Assembly (NCBI RefSeq): GCF_002968835.1
Contig: NZ_PKQK01000003.1
Location: 620,001 to 684,000 of the forward strand
Reading direction: 5' to 3'
Source of the DNA: Paenibacillus sp. PCH8
GTDB lineage: Bacteria > Bacillota > Bacilli > Paenibacillales > Paenibacillaceae
Length of the DNA: 64,000 bases
In this document: positions 28,205 to 36,968 of the stretch, piece by piece
How positions within the stretch are numbered: the stretch's first letter is position 1
Layout of the letters: each line of letters opens with the position of its first letter
Program-made: the position numbers and the translations under genes
The notes under the pieces: generated by a model
The model's database searches: none
What the model was told of the DNA's origin: nothing
The model's input: the letters and a program-made list of their open reading frames with translations, nothing else

Positions 28205-29662
28205 TTACAAGCCGTTATTCGCAATCACATCTTTGTACCAATAGAAACTCTTCTTGCGTTTTCTCTCCAGTGTTCCATTGCCGTCATTATCCTGATCTAC
28301 ATAGATAAAACCATACCTTTTCTCCATCTCTGAAGAAGAATAACTGATCAGATCAATAACCCCCCAACTCGTATAACCCAACAACTCGACCCCGTCAAGA
28401 ATCGCTTCATGCATCTGTTCCAGATGGGCATGGAAATAATCAATCCGGTAATCATCCTGGATGCTACCATCAGCTTCAATCGTATCTACCGCTCCAATCC
28501 CATTTTCGACGATAAATAAGGGTACCTCATACCGGCTATATAGTTCATTCAGTGAGATTCGCAGACCTACCGGATCAATCTGCCAGCCCCAATCATTGGT
28601 TTGGAGGTATGGATTCTTCACCCCTCCAGTAGTATTACCACTCACCTGCTCCAATCGGTCACCATCCACACTCGATACCAGGGACATATAATAACTGAAA
28701 GAAATAAAGTCCACGGTGTGCACTTTCAGAATCTCTTCATCCCCTTCGTGCATATCCAGCACGATTCCTTTTTCAGCGAACAATCTTTTCATAAAGTAGG
28801 GATATGCCCCACGAACCTGAACATCCGTGAACATGAGATTGAACTGGTTGTCCCGTGAAGCCGCCAATACATCCTCTGGATTACATGTATGTGCATATGT
28901 CGTGAGTTTGGTAAGCATACATCCGATCTGGGAGCCTGGAATGATCTCATGACAGTATTTCACTGCGAGCGCACTCGCTACAAATTGATGATGTAACCCC
29001 TGATATACAGCCTGCTCCACATTCGCAAAACGCTCCGGAACAATACCACCACTGGTAAACGGATGACGAACAATGCTGTCAATTTCATTAAATGTAATCC
29101 AATACTTCACTTTGTCCTTATAGCGAGTAAACACGGTTTTGCAAAAGTGAACAAAATAATCTACGACTTTGCGATCCGTCCATCCCCCGTGATGATTCAC
29201 CAGATACATCGGCATTTCATAATGGGACAACGTAATCAATGGTTCAATTCCTTGTTTCAGCATGCCATCAATAACTCGGTCATAGAACTGCAAACCGGCT
29301 TCATTCGGCTCTGTTTCATTGCCATTAGGGAAAATTCGGGTCCATGCAATAGATAAGCGTAACGTTTTGAGACCCATTTCCCCGAACAGGGCCAGATCCT
29401 CCTCATAACGGTGGTAAAAATCAATGCCTCTGCGTTTCGGATATTCTCTATCCGAGGTTGACTCCATCGCAGCCTTGATCTGTTCTTCAGTTATCGCATT
29501 GTGTTTCTTATACTCACTCTTTGCAACACCTTTTCGATAGATCGCAATGTCGGCTGTAGATAGACCTTTGCCGTCCACATCCCAGGCTCCTTCGGCCTGA
29601 TTGGCAGCGATTGCCCCTCCCCATAGAAAATCTTCTGGAAACGTCCTGGTTGTATTGGTCAT
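28205..29662 (-). CDS. bglA: 6-phospho-beta-glucosidase (GH1)
   Basis: It hydrolyses the phosphorylated beta-glucosides brought in by BglP (salicin, arbutin or cellobiose type) in the cytoplasm. The 485-residue protein starts FPEDFLWGGAIAANQAEGAW as typical phospho-beta-glucosidases do. The acid/base Glu is in TFNEID and the nucleophile Glu is in VENGIG. The C-terminal MEKRYGFIYVDQD segment is typical of phospho-GH1 enzymes (Ser/Lys/Tyr phosphate site region, SSSEMEKRYG). It is the third gene of the bglP-licT-bglA operon, 45 bases after licT, and is followed by a terminator. Confidence 0.95.
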   Translation of the reverse strand: MTNTTRTFPEDFLWGGAIAANQAEGAWDVDGKGLSTADIAIYRKGVAKSEYKKHNAITEEQIKAAMESTSDREYPKRRGIDFYHRYEEDLALFGEMGLKTLRLSIAWTRIFPNGNETEPNEAGLQFYDRVIDGMLKQGIEPLITLSHYEMPMYLVNHHGGWTDRKVVDYFVHFCKTVFTRYKDKVKYWITFNEIDSIVRHPFTSGGIVPERFANVEQAVYQGLHHQFVASALAVKYCHEIIPGSQIGCMLTKLTTYAHTCNPEDVLAASRDNQFNLMFTDVQVRGAYPYFMKRLFAEKGIVLDMHEGDEEILKVHTVDFISFSYYMSLVSSVDGDRLEQVSGNTTGGVKNPYLQTNDWGWQIDPVGLRISLNELYSRYEVPLFIVENGIGAVDTIEADGSIQDDYRIDYFHAHLEQMHEAILDGVELLGYTSWGVIDLISYSSSEMEKRYGFIYVDQDNDGNGTLERKRKKSFYWYKDVIANNGL

Positions 29663-29707
29663 TGTGTACTCCTCCTTGGATTAATTCTTTAACTTTTGAA
29701 TTCTTGC

Positions 29708-30547
29708 TTAATTGCGACTCATGACCCGATTGATATGAATAATCAAATACATCATCTCCTCATTGGAGATCGTATGTTCAAACCGGGCTTCGATATAATC
29801 CTTGATTAACAGTACGCACGCTTCTTCCAGCGGATATTTGTTAGCAATCTGCTCAAACAGTTCATGATCCTGCGTATTTAATGTTTTATGTTCAAAGAGC
29901 CGCTGAATGAAGAACTGCAAATGGGTCAAAAAGCGTGAATAGTTGATACTGTGTGTATCCAGCTCCACTTGATAGTGAATTTTTATAATATTGAGTACAT
30001 CCTTGACTGTATTGGTCATCAGCATGACCTGATTCATATTGTCATCATTCTGCTGTGCATTAACGAGATGAAAGGCGATATTGGCCGCTTCCTCTTCAGG
30101 CAGGGAGAGACCAAGCTGTTTTTGAATGAGAGACAGCCCATGCAACCCGATACTGAACTCCTGCGGATAGAACTTTTTCACTTCCCACAGCATTCGGTTC
30201 TGGATCGTCATGTTGTCCTTGAATCGCTTCATTGCCATATAGAGGTGATCCGTTAATGAGACATAAAGATGATCACTCAAATGTCGGGACAATGTATGCT
30301 TGGCATGAGAGATGATTTCATCAGCCAGAATCAGATATTCTTTTGGCGTTTCCTTCATCAGGGCAGTGAGATCTGAAGAGATCGTTTCATTTTCGAGGAC
30401 ATAGATCTTCTCGATCTCATCCTCACTCACGACATCTCCCGGTTTACTCTTGTAGCCGATGCCCTTTCCCATCACAATAATTTCCTTGTCATCCTCGCCA
30501 CGTCTGGCGAGAACAACACTTGAGTTCAGTACTTTTATGACTTCCAT
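29708..30547 (-). CDS. licT: BglG/LicT-family transcription antiterminator
   Basis: The 279-residue protein has an N-terminal RNA-binding CAT domain (residues 1-55; VIKVLNSSVVLARR, IVMGKGIGY) and two PTS regulation domains. PRD1 (about 65-165) has conserved His residues in DEIISHAKH and SDHLYVSLTDHLYMA, and PRD2 (about 170-278) in YSRFLTHLQFF and LIIHINRV. Phosphorylation by BglP and HPr controls dimerisation. The active form binds the RAT RNA upstream of bglP and prevents the overlapping terminator. It lies between bglP and bglA, 35 bases after bglP. Confidence 0.95.
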   Translation of the reverse strand: MEVIKVLNSSVVLARRGEDDKEIIVMGKGIGYKSKPGDVVSEDEIEKIYVLENETISSDLTALMKETPKEYLILADEIISHAKHTLSRHLSDHLYVSLTDHLYMAMKRFKDNMTIQNRMLWEVKKFYPQEFSIGLHGLSLIQKQLGLSLPEEEAANIAFHLVNAQQNDDNMNQVMLMTNTVKDVLNIIKIHYQVELDTHSINYSRFLTHLQFFIQRLFEHKTLNTQDHELFEQIANKYPLEEACVLLIKDYIEARFEHTISNEEMMYLIIHINRVMSRN

Positions 30548-30582
30548 ATCCGGTTGCCTGCCTCTCCTTCATATTTCAGCGG

Positions 30583-32481
30583 TTATAACACCGTAATCAG
30601 TGGTTTCTCCGGTCCCGTCACTTGTGTTGATTCGTTGCCTAATACCTCCAGATAATCTGATGAATTAGTCACGATGACAGGGGTCGTGGTGTCATATCCT
30701 GCGGCCTGTATTGCTGCAAGGTCGAACTCCATCAGGAGTTGACCATGGGAAATCTGTTCTCCTTCGGTAACCTTCACATCAAAATGCTGGCCTTTCAGTT
30801 TCACCGTATCCAATCCTACATGAATCAGAAGTTCAACCCCCTCCACCGATCTCAGACCGATGGAATGTTTGGTACGGAACACCGTCTCAACGGTCCCATC
30901 AAACGGGGCAAACACCTTGCCAACACTTGGATGAATGGCCATACCTTGTCCCATAGCTTCCTGTGAGAAAGCCTCATCCTTCACTTCTCGTAATGGGATT
31001 GCTGTGCCTTCCAGTGGAGCAAATACCACTTTTTTCGATTTGATCTGGACTGCTGGCTTGATTACAGATTTATCTTCCACTTGGTCAACCGTTGGGCCCG
31101 CTACTGAAGCTGCCGCTGGGGTAACATCCTGAAATCCAATAATATATACCGCGATAAACGCGACAATGGATGAGATTAGCATGGTAATAATGGCATAGAC
31201 GATGTTCATGTTGTCTTCACTGATAAACATCGGCATCGATGCAATCCCCGGCCCCACAGCAGCATAAGCCTTGAGGCTCACAATACCTGCGAACAACCCC
31301 CCGATTCCGGCACCGATCATACAAGCAAACAGCGTTTTCTTGAGTCTTAAATGCACCCCGTATAGCGCCGGTTCGGTGATACCAAACACGCCAGAGATCC
31401 CGGCAGACAAGGCAACTTGTTTGAGCTTGGCATCCTTGGTTTTGAACGATACCGCCAGTGCCCCGGCTCCCTGTGCCATATTGGACGCCAGCATGGCGAC
31501 CAGTACCAGTGTCTCGTATCCAGGTGAAGCCAGTGCCGCGAAAATAATAGGATAGAACACTTTATGCATACCGAACATGACAATAAGCGGCATCAATATC
31601 GCCATAATTACGACAGTTAACCAGCCGATCTTGTCCTGAATCCAGTAAATCAGGTTGGACATGCCTGTTCCAAGATACATACCCAGAGGGCCAAGTACAA
31701 TGAGGGCGATCGGAGCCACGATAAGAATAACGATTAACGGCTTTAGAAAAATCTTAACGGGCCCTGGTGAGATCTTGTCCGCGAAACGTTCAATATAAGA
31801 CATGAACCAGACCGTTAAAATAATCGGTACAACGGATGTTGCATATTGAACGGAAGCCACAGGTAGTCCGATGAAGGACACCGGATCTTCCCCTCCAAGT
31901 AATCCGATCATGTTGGGGTGTAACATAATCCCCGCGAACAGGACAGCTACAAAAGGATTGGTCTTAAATTTATTAGCACTGGAATAGGCCAGCAGAACGG
32001 GCAGGAAATAGAACGCCGCATCCGCCATTACACTCAGTACAGTGTAGGTCTGACTCTCTTTGGACATCACTCCCGTGACCGTTGCCAACAGCAACAGCGC
32101 CTTCAACATTCCTGAAGCTGCGATAGCCGGGATAATCGGCTGGAATATGCCTGCGATCACACTGGCAAAGATGTTAAACAGACCCTTGGGACTGTAATCC
32201 GTTTTTTGCTTTTCCTGAACTCCATCGGATTGCTTGGTATCCACAATCTTAATAAGTTCATTGTATACGTATCCGACATCATTACCGATAATCACCTGGT
32301 ATTGTCCGCCACTGTTTACTGCACCGATGACACCATCCAGTTTTTTGATTTCTTCGGTTTTTGCCACATCCGAATTCTTCAGTGTAAGTCTCAGCCTTGT
32401 GGAGCAATGAATGGCCGTGTTGATATTATCATTGCCACCAACCAGCTCCGTAATCGACTGGGCTAATTGTTTATGATTCAT
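30583..32481 (-). CDS. bglP: PTS beta-glucoside transporter EIIBCA
   Basis: BglP takes up and phosphorylates beta-glucosides. The 632-residue protein has the domains in the order EIIB (residues 1-90, phospho-Cys26 in AIHCSTRLR), EIIC (about 105-460, many membrane helices, GITEPALYGVHLRLK substrate loop) and EIIA (about 485-632, with the phospho-His in LLIHVGLDTVKL). GGAGGT precedes the ATG. It is the first gene of the operon; a leader of about 230 bases with RAT and terminator lies upstream. Through its EIIB domain it also senses substrate for LicT. Confidence 0.96.
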   Translation of the reverse strand: MNHKQLAQSITELVGGNDNINTAIHCSTRLRLTLKNSDVAKTEEIKKLDGVIGAVNSGGQYQVIIGNDVGYVYNELIKIVDTKQSDGVQEKQKTDYSPKGLFNIFASVIAGIFQPIIPAIAASGMLKALLLLATVTGVMSKESQTYTVLSVMADAAFYFLPVLLAYSSANKFKTNPFVAVLFAGIMLHPNMIGLLGGEDPVSFIGLPVASVQYATSVVPIILTVWFMSYIERFADKISPGPVKIFLKPLIVILIVAPIALIVLGPLGMYLGTGMSNLIYWIQDKIGWLTVVIMAILMPLIVMFGMHKVFYPIIFAALASPGYETLVLVAMLASNMAQGAGALAVSFKTKDAKLKQVALSAGISGVFGITEPALYGVHLRLKKTLFACMIGAGIGGLFAGIVSLKAYAAVGPGIASMPMFISEDNMNIVYAIITMLISSIVAFIAVYIIGFQDVTPAAASVAGPTVDQVEDKSVIKPAVQIKSKKVVFAPLEGTAIPLREVKDEAFSQEAMGQGMAIHPSVGKVFAPFDGTVETVFRTKHSIGLRSVEGVELLIHVGLDTVKLKGQHFDVKVTEGEQISHGQLLMEFDLAAIQAAGYDTTTPVIVTNSSDYLEVLGNESTQVTGPEKPLITVL

Positions 32482-32512
32482 GGTGTACCTCCGCCTTCTG
32501 ATATACTGGGAA

Positions 32513-32568
32513 CAAAAAAAGACCTAAAAAGGGTAGGAAAAAAATCTTTCCCACCCAATCTAGGTCTT
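32513..32568 (-). terminator. leader attenuator of the bglP operon
   Basis: On the minus strand AAGACCTA...GGGTGGGAAAG pairs with the following CTACCC...TAGGTCTT and is followed by TTTTTTT. The 5' edge of this stem overlaps the RAT sequence, so LicT binding and termination exclude each other. Confidence 0.85.
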
Positions 32569-32590
32569 GCCTGCCGAACAGTAACACGCC
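32560..32590 (-). promoter_or_regulatory. RAT (ribonucleic antiterminator) for LicT
   Basis: The minus strand reads TGTTACTGTTCGGCAGGC followed by AAGACCTAG, closely matching the LicT/SacT RAT pattern (TTACTG...GCAGGCAAAACCTAA). It lies about 85 bases before the bglP start and overlaps the attenuator stem. Confidence 0.85.
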
Positions 32591-32717
32591 ATCGTTGGAT
32601 GAATGGATATTCAATTATATAAACGAAAAAGAATAAGTGCATTTAAAATAGGAACATAGACAGAAACTGTACAACTGCGTTTTTTTGAAAACGATCATTT
32701 GCTTATACCCGGGTAAG

Positions 32718-32739
32718 ATTATATCATTAAGCGTTTTCA
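32718..32739 (-). promoter_or_regulatory. bglP promoter -10 with overlapping CcpA cre site
   Basis: TATAAT lies on the minus strand at 32723-32718. TGAAAACGCTTAAT at 32739-32726 matches the cre consensus except near the 3' end and lies in the spacer, so carbon catabolite repression by CcpA is expected on top of antitermination. Confidence 0.6.
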
Positions 32740-32848
32740 AGAATAGTATACCAGCTCTGACCAAGCAGTGCAACCGCTTTAGCAAAATAATGATTTCTTC
32801 ATCTGTAATGATATAATGGTCGCATAACGAAAGGAATGACATGTTGAT

Positions 32849-33769
32849 ATGGAATTCAGACAACTTCAGTATACGCTGCAAATCGCAGCCGAACGGAATT
32901 TCTCCCGAGCAGCAGAGAAGCTGCACATTGCCCAGCCTTCCCTGAGTCAACAGCTATCGAAGCTTGAAAGGGAATTGGGCGTACTGCTATTCCAACGGAA
33001 CACCAGTGCTGTGGAGCTGACACATGCAGGAGTAACTTTTGTAGAACAGGCACAGAAGATTGTGGATGCGGTGGAGTTATTGAGACAGGAAATGTCAGAC
33101 ATTTCTCAGTTGCGCAAAGGTAAAGTCGTCGTTGGCAGCATGCCCATCACTGGCTCGCATTTACTTCCGCACGTTCTCCCTGCGTTTCAAAAAGCCTATC
33201 CAGAGATTGAAGTAACCTTACTGGAAGACTCCGGGCTTACACTCGAAAAATTGACGGCAAGCGGCAAAGCCGACTTGAGCCTGCTCTCCCTCCCTTTACA
33301 GGAGCCCAGCTTGTCTTATGTAACGATTGGAGAAGAACGGATTGATCTGGCCGTTCCCCCGAATCACCCTCTGGCACATCGGGGACATCCCGAACATTTG
33401 CAGCCTGTGCGAATCGACGAGCTTCGTGACGAACCCTTTGTTGTATTGAAGAAAGGGCAGGGCTTCCGCAAACTTACATTTGACCTCTGTGAGCAGGCCG
33501 GTTTTGATCCTAAAGTGGTGTTTGAGAGTACGAACATTGAGACCGTTCAGTCGCTGGTTGCCACAGGTATGGGAATTACGCTGGTTCCACGCTTTATTGC
33601 CCGCGCACCTCGCAGTGAATTCGTGCCCGTCTATGTGCCGCTTGCCGAGCCAACACCAAGCCGGACACTGGTCGTCGCTTATCGTCAAGGAAGAGTGCTG
33701 TCAAAAGCAGCCGAGGCCTTCATCCATACGTTCCAGCAGACTGTCGCTGAACTCTCGCAGGGAGATTAA
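32849..33769 (+). CDS. LysR-family transcriptional regulator
   Basis: The 306-residue protein has an N-terminal winged helix-turn-helix (residues 1-60, AAERNFSRAAEKLHIAQPSLSQQLSKLE) and a type-2 periplasmic-binding-fold effector domain (about 90-295). Overall it looks like the CynR/CysL/YwfK group. It is divergent from bglP, but LicT and CcpA explain bgl control. A T-N11-A palindrome upstream of leuC, 4.9 kb away beyond the bgl operon, is the only LysR-like operator noticed nearby. Whether it is this regulator's target is a guess. The ribosome site (AAAGGA) is rather far from the ATG. Confidence 0.88.
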   Translation: MEFRQLQYTLQIAAERNFSRAAEKLHIAQPSLSQQLSKLERELGVLLFQRNTSAVELTHAGVTFVEQAQKIVDAVELLRQEMSDISQLRKGKVVVGSMPITGSHLLPHVLPAFQKAYPEIEVTLLEDSGLTLEKLTASGKADLSLLSLPLQEPSLSYVTIGEERIDLAVPPNHPLAHRGHPEHLQPVRIDELRDEPFVVLKKGQGFRKLTFDLCEQAGFDPKVVFESTNIETVQSLVATGMGITLVPRFIARAPRSEFVPVYVPLAEPTPSRTLVVAYRQGRVLSKAAEAFIHTFQQTVAELSQGD

Positions 33770-33813
33770 GTGAAGAAGGCTCCTTTATACGAGTGCAGCT
33801 ATACTACTGAACC

Positions 33814-33853
33814 ACAACAAAGGCTTGACCCCTATGGGCCAAGCCTTTGTTGT
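33814..33853 (+). terminator. Rho-independent terminator after the LysR gene
   Basis: ACAACAAAGGCTTG pairs with CAAGCCTTTGTTGT across an 11-base loop, 45 bases after the stop. The T tract is poor. The rest of 33770-34025 shows no gene. Confidence 0.65.
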
Positions 33854-34025
33854 GCACTCTACTCCTGCGTACGCAAGACAACGTCTCACATGATGCCTCA
33901 CGCAATCACAGTAACTCGTTCCATTACAGTGTTGCTGGAATACTTTACTTTCTTACGAGCTTGCTTATTTTATATGTTAACGTAGACAACGTACATAAGA
34001 GAACTTCATGTCTAATCACAAATAT

Positions 34026-34211
34026 TTATTTTCGCAAATTACGATCACTCGTCAGCCTGTTTTGCTGATTCATTACTCGGCCTTCGTCCTGAACGGTTGA
34101 ATCAGGGGGTGATAGCCCTCCTGCCCCGTTCTCTAAGAATGCTCTAAAGTGATCTTCCCTTGTATTATCCTGTTCCAATCTCCTGAGTGTATCTTTCACA
34201 TGGTTGTCCAT
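34026..34211 (-). CDS. small hydrophilic protein of unknown function
   Basis: A 61-residue, highly charged protein without signal or membrane segment and with no motif I recognise. Support for translation is AAGGAGG 11 bases before the ATG. It lies 84 bases after the carbon-nitrogen hydrolase gene in the same direction. Its composition (DNHVKDTLRRLEQDNTRED at the start, disordered-looking Pro/Ser/Asp middle) suggests a flexible small protein. No terminator separates it from the hydrolase gene, so they may be co-transcribed. Confidence 0.5.
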   Translation of the reverse strand: MDNHVKDTLRRLEQDNTREDHFRAFLENGAGGLSPPDSTVQDEGRVMNQQNRLTSDRNLRK

Positions 34212-34295
34212 TGATTGATCATCCTCCTTGGTGACGGGATAGTTATCATTACCCGCCTCCTGGAAGAATAAACACTTCCCTAACCATTCTCTTAT

Positions 34296-35114
34296 TTAAT
34301 TACCGCCAAAATAAACACCGGGTCTGCGGTCTTCAAATACCGGAATACGTCCACGAACCTCGTCTACAAGGGCAGGTCGGATGAATCCGGTCACGATCTC
34401 TTCCTCTTCGCCGCCCTCGGCCACAATCTCGCCCCATGGATCAATAATGAGCGAATGACCGAAAAATTCGGTCTCTCCCCCTTTACCCACACGGTTACAT
34501 GCGATCACGTACATCTGATTCTCAATCGCTCGTGCCGTAAGCAAGGTACGCCAGTGATGCAAACGCGGATTGGGCCATTCCGCAGGTACAATTAACGCCT
34601 TAGCTCCATTAAGAGCTAAAGTACGAGCGAGTTCCGGAAATCGGATGTCGTAACAGATGGATGCACCCGCGGTAAGCCCGTTCTCCAATTCGAAAATTTC
34701 TGGTTCCGCGCCAGGCTGTAAATATTTTTCCTCATCCATCAGTCGAAACAGATGTAATTTATCGTATCTTGTAACTTGTTTTCCTTCGCTATTATACGCA
34801 TACATTGTATTGAAAATTTGTCCGTCGCGCTTCTCAGCAATCGAGCCGCCAACAATAGAAATTTGATGTTTTCGGGCAAAAGCAGACAACCACTCTCTTG
34901 ATTTCTGACCGTCTGGATCAGCGAGTTCATGAATTTGCGACAAAGCATAGCCTGTATTCCACATCTCTGGAAGCACCGCCAGCTTCAGATCCGGGTATTG
35001 CTCTACTGCTCGTTCAAGCAACATTTGCATATGATTATGGTTAGCTTCAGGGTCTCCGAGCTGAATATTGCCCTGAATCAGGGCTACACGCATTTCCCCT
35101 TGTTGTTCTGTCAT
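34296..35114 (-). CDS. carbon-nitrogen hydrolase (omega-amidase/MtnU-like)
   Basis: This 272-residue nitrilase-superfamily enzyme has the catalytic triad in LPEMWNTG (Glu), YDKLHLF (Lys) and ASICYDIRFPEL (Cys). The closest function by motif is the omega-amidase that hydrolyses 2-oxoglutaramate or 2-oxosuccinamate, the waste product of glutamine transaminases. B. subtilis MtnU (YkrU) does this beside the methionine-salvage aminotransferase MtnE. Here mtnE lies only 3.1 kb away with an iron locus between, so the MtnU role is plausible. ATG 35114 is chosen for GGAGTG 9 bases upstream. Confidence 0.85.
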   Translation of the reverse strand: MTEQQGEMRVALIQGNIQLGDPEANHNHMQMLLERAVEQYPDLKLAVLPEMWNTGYALSQIHELADPDGQKSREWLSAFARKHQISIVGGSIAEKRDGQIFNTMYAYNSEGKQVTRYDKLHLFRLMDEEKYLQPGAEPEIFELENGLTAGASICYDIRFPELARTLALNGAKALIVPAEWPNPRLHHWRTLLTARAIENQMYVIACNRVGKGGETEFFGHSLIIDPWGEIVAEGGEEEEIVTGFIRPALVDEVRGRIPVFEDRRPGVYFGGN

Positions 35115-35186
35115 ACCAAGCACTCCTCTGAACCGTAATATCTGCTATCATAGCTTGATCATCCGAAGGACTGCAACTTGTTTTCG

Positions 35187-36809
35187 CTACGAAGTACCGC
35201 ACAATAATTCAGGCAGAAGCGTTAATAGTTGGTTGCTTGTCAGCGCATCACTCAAATTCCAGACCATCTCCTCCACTGGATACACCTGTCCATCCTTCAC
35301 AGCGGGTAGTTCTGTCCATGCATGAGTCTGCATCAGTCTCTCCGTGGCTTGTCTGGCAACAACTTCTTCAGGCAGCATGACAAATATGTGATCTCCCGCA
35401 TAGTGCCTGACCGCATCAGCAGAGATTTCCTTGTAAGCTCTGCCCGCTGCGAGTGCCTCCTTCACTTTGCCCACAGGCTTGAATCCCATCGGGTGGTATA
35501 ATAGCGGAGCCAGACCGATATTGCCCATAACAAACAATCGTGCACCTCGGTGGTATGCAAATACAGATGCCGTTTCCCCAGGCTTGACCGATATACGGAT
35601 CTTCTCCCACATCTGTTTCGTGCGCTCCTCATAGGAAGCCAGCCATTGCTCAGCCTCAGGTAATTTGCCAAACCAACTCCCTACTCTGCGAATCCGGTCT
35701 GCGAGCGTTGCATGAGAGTTATAAGCCAGCGTTGGCGCTATGCGAGCGAATTGTTCATATTGTTGTTCGTTGCTACTATCAAAAATAATCAGGTCCGGCT
35801 TCATCTTGACCGCCTCTTCCACATTTACCGGGGCAACGGCATCGTATACTTGATCTCCAAGTAACCGTACCCCCAGCATAAGCAGGTCTCCAGCGGAATC
35901 TCCATAATACATAATTCGCTCTGGACTCGCAGGAATAATGACGTCATGCCCCAACCAATCCTGCACTAAAGTCTTCTGCTGGATGGACCTATCATACTGC
36001 CGAGGGGACAATCCAGTCATTTGTCGAAATCGTCTGCTGAAATAATACTCATCCTTAAATCCCACACGGCTTGCTATATCTCGAAGCGGTTCATCCGATT
36101 TGCGCAGCCAGTCCTTGGCATGCTGTATTCGTACATCATTGACATAATCAAGAGGTTTATGCCCGGTTCGTTGTCTGAACAACGTTGTGTATTGTGCGGG
36201 TCGAATATCGGCGAGCCGCGCCAGTTTCTGTACTGTGATTTCCTCAGCATAATGCTCATCTACATACTGGATCGTACTGAATATTCTATCTTCCATACTT
36301 TGCTCCGTTTGGGGTGAAGTGTACCGGGAGATGATGATCTCCATCCATTTCTGAAACAGTGTATTTCGATGACTGTATTCGGCATCCGTTTTATATATCC
36401 GTATGGCGTATAACTGTTCCAGCACTCCACTTAATGGAGCATACGGGTAGCCGTACAATTGATCTCTCTTTTCAAATACAGACCGTGTATATTGCTCTGG
36501 ATCATCAACGAGCACATGTATTACATCAAACGTCATGACCATGTATCTCAATTCCGGCGAATGTCCATGTTCAATCTGGTACGCTTCACCAGGAGAAAGC
36601 GGATATACACAACCGGCACTAAACGCCAACCGCTCATGTCCAATATATAAGTGACCTTCCCCTTCCTCACAGATCAAAAACGTGTGCTTCTTACATTCCA
36701 CCTCCAGCATGACCTGATCTGGTTGCTCCATTCGTTGTTCCAGATCATTCAGCCGAAACATAAATGCTGAAAAGAACAACGCTCCCCGATCTGCATCTAA
36801 CGAATGCAT
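35187..36809 (-). CDS. AraC-family regulator fused to a siderophore-binding domain (Btr-like)
   Basis: This intact 540-residue protein has an N-terminal cupin-like sensing region (about 1-160), an AraC double helix-turn-helix (about 170-270; LADIRPAQYTTLFRQRTGHKP and DIASRVGFKDEYYFSRRF) and a ferric-siderophore-binding domain (about 280-540). Btr of B. subtilis with this architecture binds Fe-bacillibactin and activates its uptake genes. A Fur box lies 25-43 bases before the ATG, so it is made under iron limitation. The next gene upstream in the same direction is a siderophore-binding lipoprotein, the probable target. It is a paralogue of the broken gene at 7064-8703. Confidence 0.92.
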   Translation of the reverse strand: MHSLDADRGALFFSAFMFRLNDLEQRMEQPDQVMLEVECKKHTFLICEEGEGHLYIGHERLAFSAGCVYPLSPGEAYQIEHGHSPELRYMVMTFDVIHVLVDDPEQYTRSVFEKRDQLYGYPYAPLSGVLEQLYAIRIYKTDAEYSHRNTLFQKWMEIIISRYTSPQTEQSMEDRIFSTIQYVDEHYAEEITVQKLARLADIRPAQYTTLFRQRTGHKPLDYVNDVRIQHAKDWLRKSDEPLRDIASRVGFKDEYYFSRRFRQMTGLSPRQYDRSIQQKTLVQDWLGHDVIIPASPERIMYYGDSAGDLLMLGVRLLGDQVYDAVAPVNVEEAVKMKPDLIIFDSSNEQQYEQFARIAPTLAYNSHATLADRIRRVGSWFGKLPEAEQWLASYEERTKQMWEKIRISVKPGETASVFAYHRGARLFVMGNIGLAPLLYHPMGFKPVGKVKEALAAGRAYKEISADAVRHYAGDHIFVMLPEEVVARQATERLMQTHAWTELPAVKDGQVYPVEEMVWNLSDALTSNQLLTLLPELLCGTS

Positions 36810-36833
36810 ATTGGTTCACCTCGTAACTATGTT

Positions 36834-36852
36834 GAGAATAATTATCATTATT
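36834..36852 (-). promoter_or_regulatory. Fur box upstream of the AraC-binding-protein regulator
   Basis: A 19-base site matching the Fur consensus at about 15 of 19 positions, between the terminator of the lipoprotein gene and the regulator start. It gives the regulator its own iron-responsive promoter. Confidence 0.65.
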
Positions 36853-36914
36853 CGGTATGCTCTGATTATAAGTGAGCCTTGATTAATAATCCAGATCGAC
36901 TTGCAATCAGCAAA

Positions 36915-36950
36915 AAGAAGAGCTTCAACAACAAGTTGTAAGCTCTTCTT
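36915..36950 (-). terminator. Rho-independent terminator after the second siderophore lipoprotein gene
   Basis: AAGAAGAGCTTCAAC pairs with GTTGtAAGCTCTTCTT and is followed by T residues on the minus strand, 19 bases after the stop. Confidence 0.85.
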
Positions 36951-36968
36951 CGTTAAGATCGGCATTTC

